Part shown: positions 40,322-42,183 of the stretch, piece by piece
Layout of the letters: each line of letters opens with the position of its first letter
How positions within the stretch are numbered: the stretch's first letter is position 1
Origin: DATARH01 sp035534535
GTDB taxonomy: Bacteria; Pseudomonadota; Alphaproteobacteria; ATCC43930; CGMCC-115725
Length of the DNA: 42,183 nucleotides
Assembly (NCBI GenBank): GCA_035534535.1
Contig: DATLRS010000242.1
Span: 1 to 42,183, forward strand
Direction of reading: 5' to 3'
Notes under the pieces: generated by a model
The model's input: the letters and a program-made list of their open reading frames with translations, nothing else
Database searches by the model: none
What the model was told of the DNA's origin: nothing
Position numbers and translations under genes: made by a program

Positions 40322-40732
40322 ATGATCCTGTTCACGCTGCGCTGTTCGGCGGACCATCGGTTCGAAGGCTGGTTTCGCGACGGCGACGGCTTCGAGGCGC
40401 AGCGGAAGGCCGGCGAGATTGCCTGCCCGCATTGCGGCGCCACCGACGTTGAGAAGGCGCTGATGGCGCCCAATATCGGGCGCTCGCACAAGAAGGCGCC
40501 GCCGCTCTCGCCGGCCCAGCTGCGCACCGCGCTGCTCGAGTTGCGCCACCAGGTCGAGACCAATTGCGACTATGTCGGCGAACGGTTTGCCGAGGAAGCG
40601 CGCAAGATTCATTATGGCGAGGTTGACGCGCACGGCATTTATGGCGAGGCAACCGCCGATGAATCGCAAGAGCTGAAGGAAGAGGGCATCTCGTTCGGGC
40701 GGATCCCCTGGGTGTCGCCGAACGACGCGTAA
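40322..40732 (+). CDS. DUF1178 family protein
   Basis: A 136-residue protein of a family common in alphaproteobacteria. MILFTLRCSADHRFEGWFRD begins it, and CPHCGATDVEKALMAPNIGR (35-54) is a short zinc-ribbon-like half with C-x2-C; a further Cys lies at position 8. The C-terminal HYGEVDAHGIYGEAT and EEGISFGRIPW complete the signature. Role is not known; metal binding is likely. Confidence 0.93.
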   Translation: MILFTLRCSADHRFEGWFRDGDGFEAQRKAGEIACPHCGATDVEKALMAPNIGRSHKKAPPLSPAQLRTALLELRHQVETNCDYVGERFAEEARKIHYGEVDAHGIYGEATADESQELKEEGISFGRIPWVSPNDA

Positions 40733-40740
40733 CGGTGCCC

Positions 40741-41481
40741 TTAGCGACGCACCGCGACCAGCATGTAGTTGACGGACAGATCGGCGGATTCGCCCCAGAA
40801 TCCGCTGCGCCAATCATAACCGAGGCCGGCGAGGCGGGTCGTCGCCAGCCCGGCGCGGCGCAGCCCGGCGACGAATTCCGACGGGCGCACAAAGCGCCGC
40901 CAGTCATGCGTGCCGGGCGGCAGCCAGTGCAGGACATATTCCGCCCCGACGATGGCCAGCGCGAACGAGCGGGCGGTGCGGTTGAGCGTCGCGCCGACCA
41001 CCGCGCCGCCGGGCTTTACCAGCGCGCCGAGCGCGGCGAAGAAGGCGTCGCGGTCGGCGACGTGCTCGACGATCTCGAGCGCGAGGACGGCGTCAAAGCG
41101 CTCACCGGCGGCGGCGAGCGCCGCGATGTCGCCGACCCGGTAATCGATTGCGAGGCCGGTTGCCGCGGCATGGGCGCGGGCGGCGGCGACCGCGTCGGCG
41201 CCGGCGTCGATGCCGGTGACCTGGAAGCCGAGCCGCGCCATCGGCTCGGCGAGGAGGCCGCCGCCGCAGCCGATATCGGCCAGGCTGAGACCGGCGAACG
41301 GGGCGAGCGATGTCGGGTCGCGGCCGCAATGCGCCAGCAGTTCGCGGCGGATGAAATCGAGGCGGACGGGGTTTATCTGATGCAGCGGGCGAAAGCTGCC
41401 CGCCGGGTCCCACCAGGCCGCGCTCTGCGCCGCGAAGCGTTCGACGTCCTGAGGGTCTACCGTGTCGCCGAATTCAGCCAT
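40741..41481 (-). CDS. ubiG: Bifunctional ubiquinone methyltransferase UbiG
   Basis: A 246-residue SAM-dependent O-methyltransferase acting twice in ubiquinone synthesis (2-polyprenyl-6-hydroxyphenol and 3-demethylubiquinol). Motif I is LADIGCGGGLLAEPMARLG (68-86); motif II LALEIVEHVADRDAF; the UbiG-specific ends RFAAQSAAWWDPAGSFRPLHQINPVR (split in parts) and LPPGTHDWRRFVRPSE are present. ATG 41481 is preceded by GAGGAC. Divergent from lysC across 142 bp. Convergent with the DUF1178 gene, eight bases away. Confidence 0.97.
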   Translation of the reverse strand: MAEFGDTVDPQDVERFAAQSAAWWDPAGSFRPLHQINPVRLDFIRRELLAHCGRDPTSLAPFAGLSLADIGCGGGLLAEPMARLGFQVTGIDAGADAVAAARAHAAATGLAIDYRVGDIAALAAAGERFDAVLALEIVEHVADRDAFFAALGALVKPGGAVVGATLNRTARSFALAIVGAEYVLHWLPPGTHDWRRFVRPSEFVAGLRRAGLATTRLAGLGYDWRSGFWGESADLSVNYMLVAVRR

Positions 41482-41623
41482 GTCCTCGGCCTTGTGCGAT
41501 CGGGTGGCGGCGGTTCCCGCGATCGAGTATGCGGGGCCGCGATGGCAGCGGCAAGGTGAGCTTCGGCGGTTGCGGCGGGGACGGGTTGCGCGCGGCTGAC
41601 GCATAACGCATGACGAGAGAGAG

Positions 41624-42183
41624 ATGGCGCGTATTGTCCAGAAATTCGGCGGCACATCGGTGGCCGATCTCGAGCGCATCGGCAACGCGGCCTCGCGCGT
41701 CAAGCGCGAGGTCGACGCCGGCAACCAGGTTGCCGTCGTCGTCTCGGCGATGGCCGGCGCGACCAACCAGCTCGTTGAGCTGACGCGGCAGGTCAGCGTG
41801 CTGCACGACGCGCGCGAATACGATGTCGTCGTCGCCTCGGGCGAACAGGTCACAGCGGGGCTGATGGCGCTGTCGCTGCAGGCATTGGGGATCGACGCGC
41901 GCTCCTGGCTCGGCTGGCAGATCCCCCTGCGCACCGACGGGGTGCACGGCAAGGCGCGCATCGAGGCGATCGACACCGCCGAATTGGAGCGCCGCCTGGA
42001 CGAGGGGCAGGTCGCCGTCGTCGCCGGGTTCCAGGGCATCGGACCGCGCGGCCGCATCACCACGCTGGGGCGCGGCGGGTCGGACACCTCGGCGGTTGCG
42101 CTGGCGGCGGCGCTGAAGGCCGATCGCTGCGAGATCTTCACCGATGTCGACGGGGTCTACACGGCCGACCCGCGCATCGTTGC
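41624..42183 (+). CDS. lysC: Aspartokinase, partial (3' end outside window)
   Basis: The first 186 codons of aspartate kinase, which phosphorylates aspartate at the head of the lysine, methionine and threonine pathways. MARIVQKFGGTSVADL opens with the ATP-binding KFGGTS motif (7-12); VVASGEQVTAGLMAL and LGRGGSDTSAVALA are the aspartate and ATP sites, and the C-terminal FTDVDGVYTADPRIV is the conserved GVYTADPR segment. GAGAGAGAG stands just before ATG 41624. Frame is open to the last base. The regulatory ACT domains would lie beyond the window. Confidence 0.97.
   Translation, partial: MARIVQKFGGTSVADLERIGNAASRVKREVDAGNQVAVVVSAMAGATNQLVELTRQVSVLHDAREYDVVVASGEQVTAGLMALSLQALGIDARSWLGWQIPLRTDGVHGKARIEAIDTAELERRLDEGQVAVVAGFQGIGPRGRITTLGRGGSDTSAVALAAALKADRCEIFTDVDGVYTADPRIV

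Noticed and set aside
1..42183. tRNA, rRNA, insertion sequences, prophage genes
   Set aside because: None recognised by eye; no cloverleaf ends, transposase or phage structural motifs were found.

Overview
This is a 42 kb, high-GC, gene-dense chromosomal window. Gene families and local orders (slt-dapA-smpB, pcm-tolC-valS, ubiG divergent from lysC) point to an alphaproteobacterium, probably of a Rhodospirillales-like or Hyphomicrobiales-like group. No rRNA, tRNA, CRISPR array, insertion sequence or prophage was seen. About 36 protein genes are supported, two of them cut by the window ends.

Region 1 (1-16124) holds two divergent transcription units. Leftward are an unusual ABC exporter-like protein (very large insertion in its ATPase domain), a stand-alone cyclic-nucleotide-binding-domain protein and a methyltransferase. 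Rightward is a chain of nearly all overlapping genes: two MurG-like and two GT4-like glycosyltransferases, a polysaccharide deacetylase, a small membrane protein with a PH-like domain, and a complete Yej-type oligopeptide ABC importer (ATPase, binding protein, two permeases). It reads as an uncharacterised envelope glycan or glycolipid locus joined to a peptide importer.

Region 2 (16140-21988) starts with a metallo-beta-lactamase-fold hydrolase and a 66-residue small protein. A repeat-bearing intergenic stretch follows, then a TetR regulator with a palindromic operator candidate, and a GrdB/PrdB-like gene interrupted by an in-frame TGA. That TGA sits exactly where the family carries its redox selenocysteine (U-P-L-C-T-R). 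A GC hairpin with a CGUGA loop begins 17 nt after it, a plausible bacterial SECIS, so I call a selenoprotein. Downstream are a 2-oxoglutarate/Fe(II)-type oxygenase, a cupin and a lactonase-like MBL enzyme. This set is the best candidate for an undescribed system.

Region 3 (22233-26093) encodes a histidine kinase with a degenerate N-terminal receiver, then an RpfC-like membrane protein whose kinase, receiver and HPt modules have lost most key residues.

Region 4 (26105-42183) is mainly housekeeping: a hypoxanthine/uracil-DNA glycosylase-like enzyme, an aspartoacylase-family deacylase, Slt, DapA, SmpB, an AT-richer acyltransferase-3 gene that looks acquired, a family 5 uracil-DNA glycosylase with an odd 5' end, an NYN-domain protein, FolK, a Pcm-like methyltransferase, TolC, ValS, a small methyltransferase, a DUF1178 protein, UbiG and the start of aspartokinase. 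The tolC-valS gap carries a compound palindromic repeat rather than a gene.
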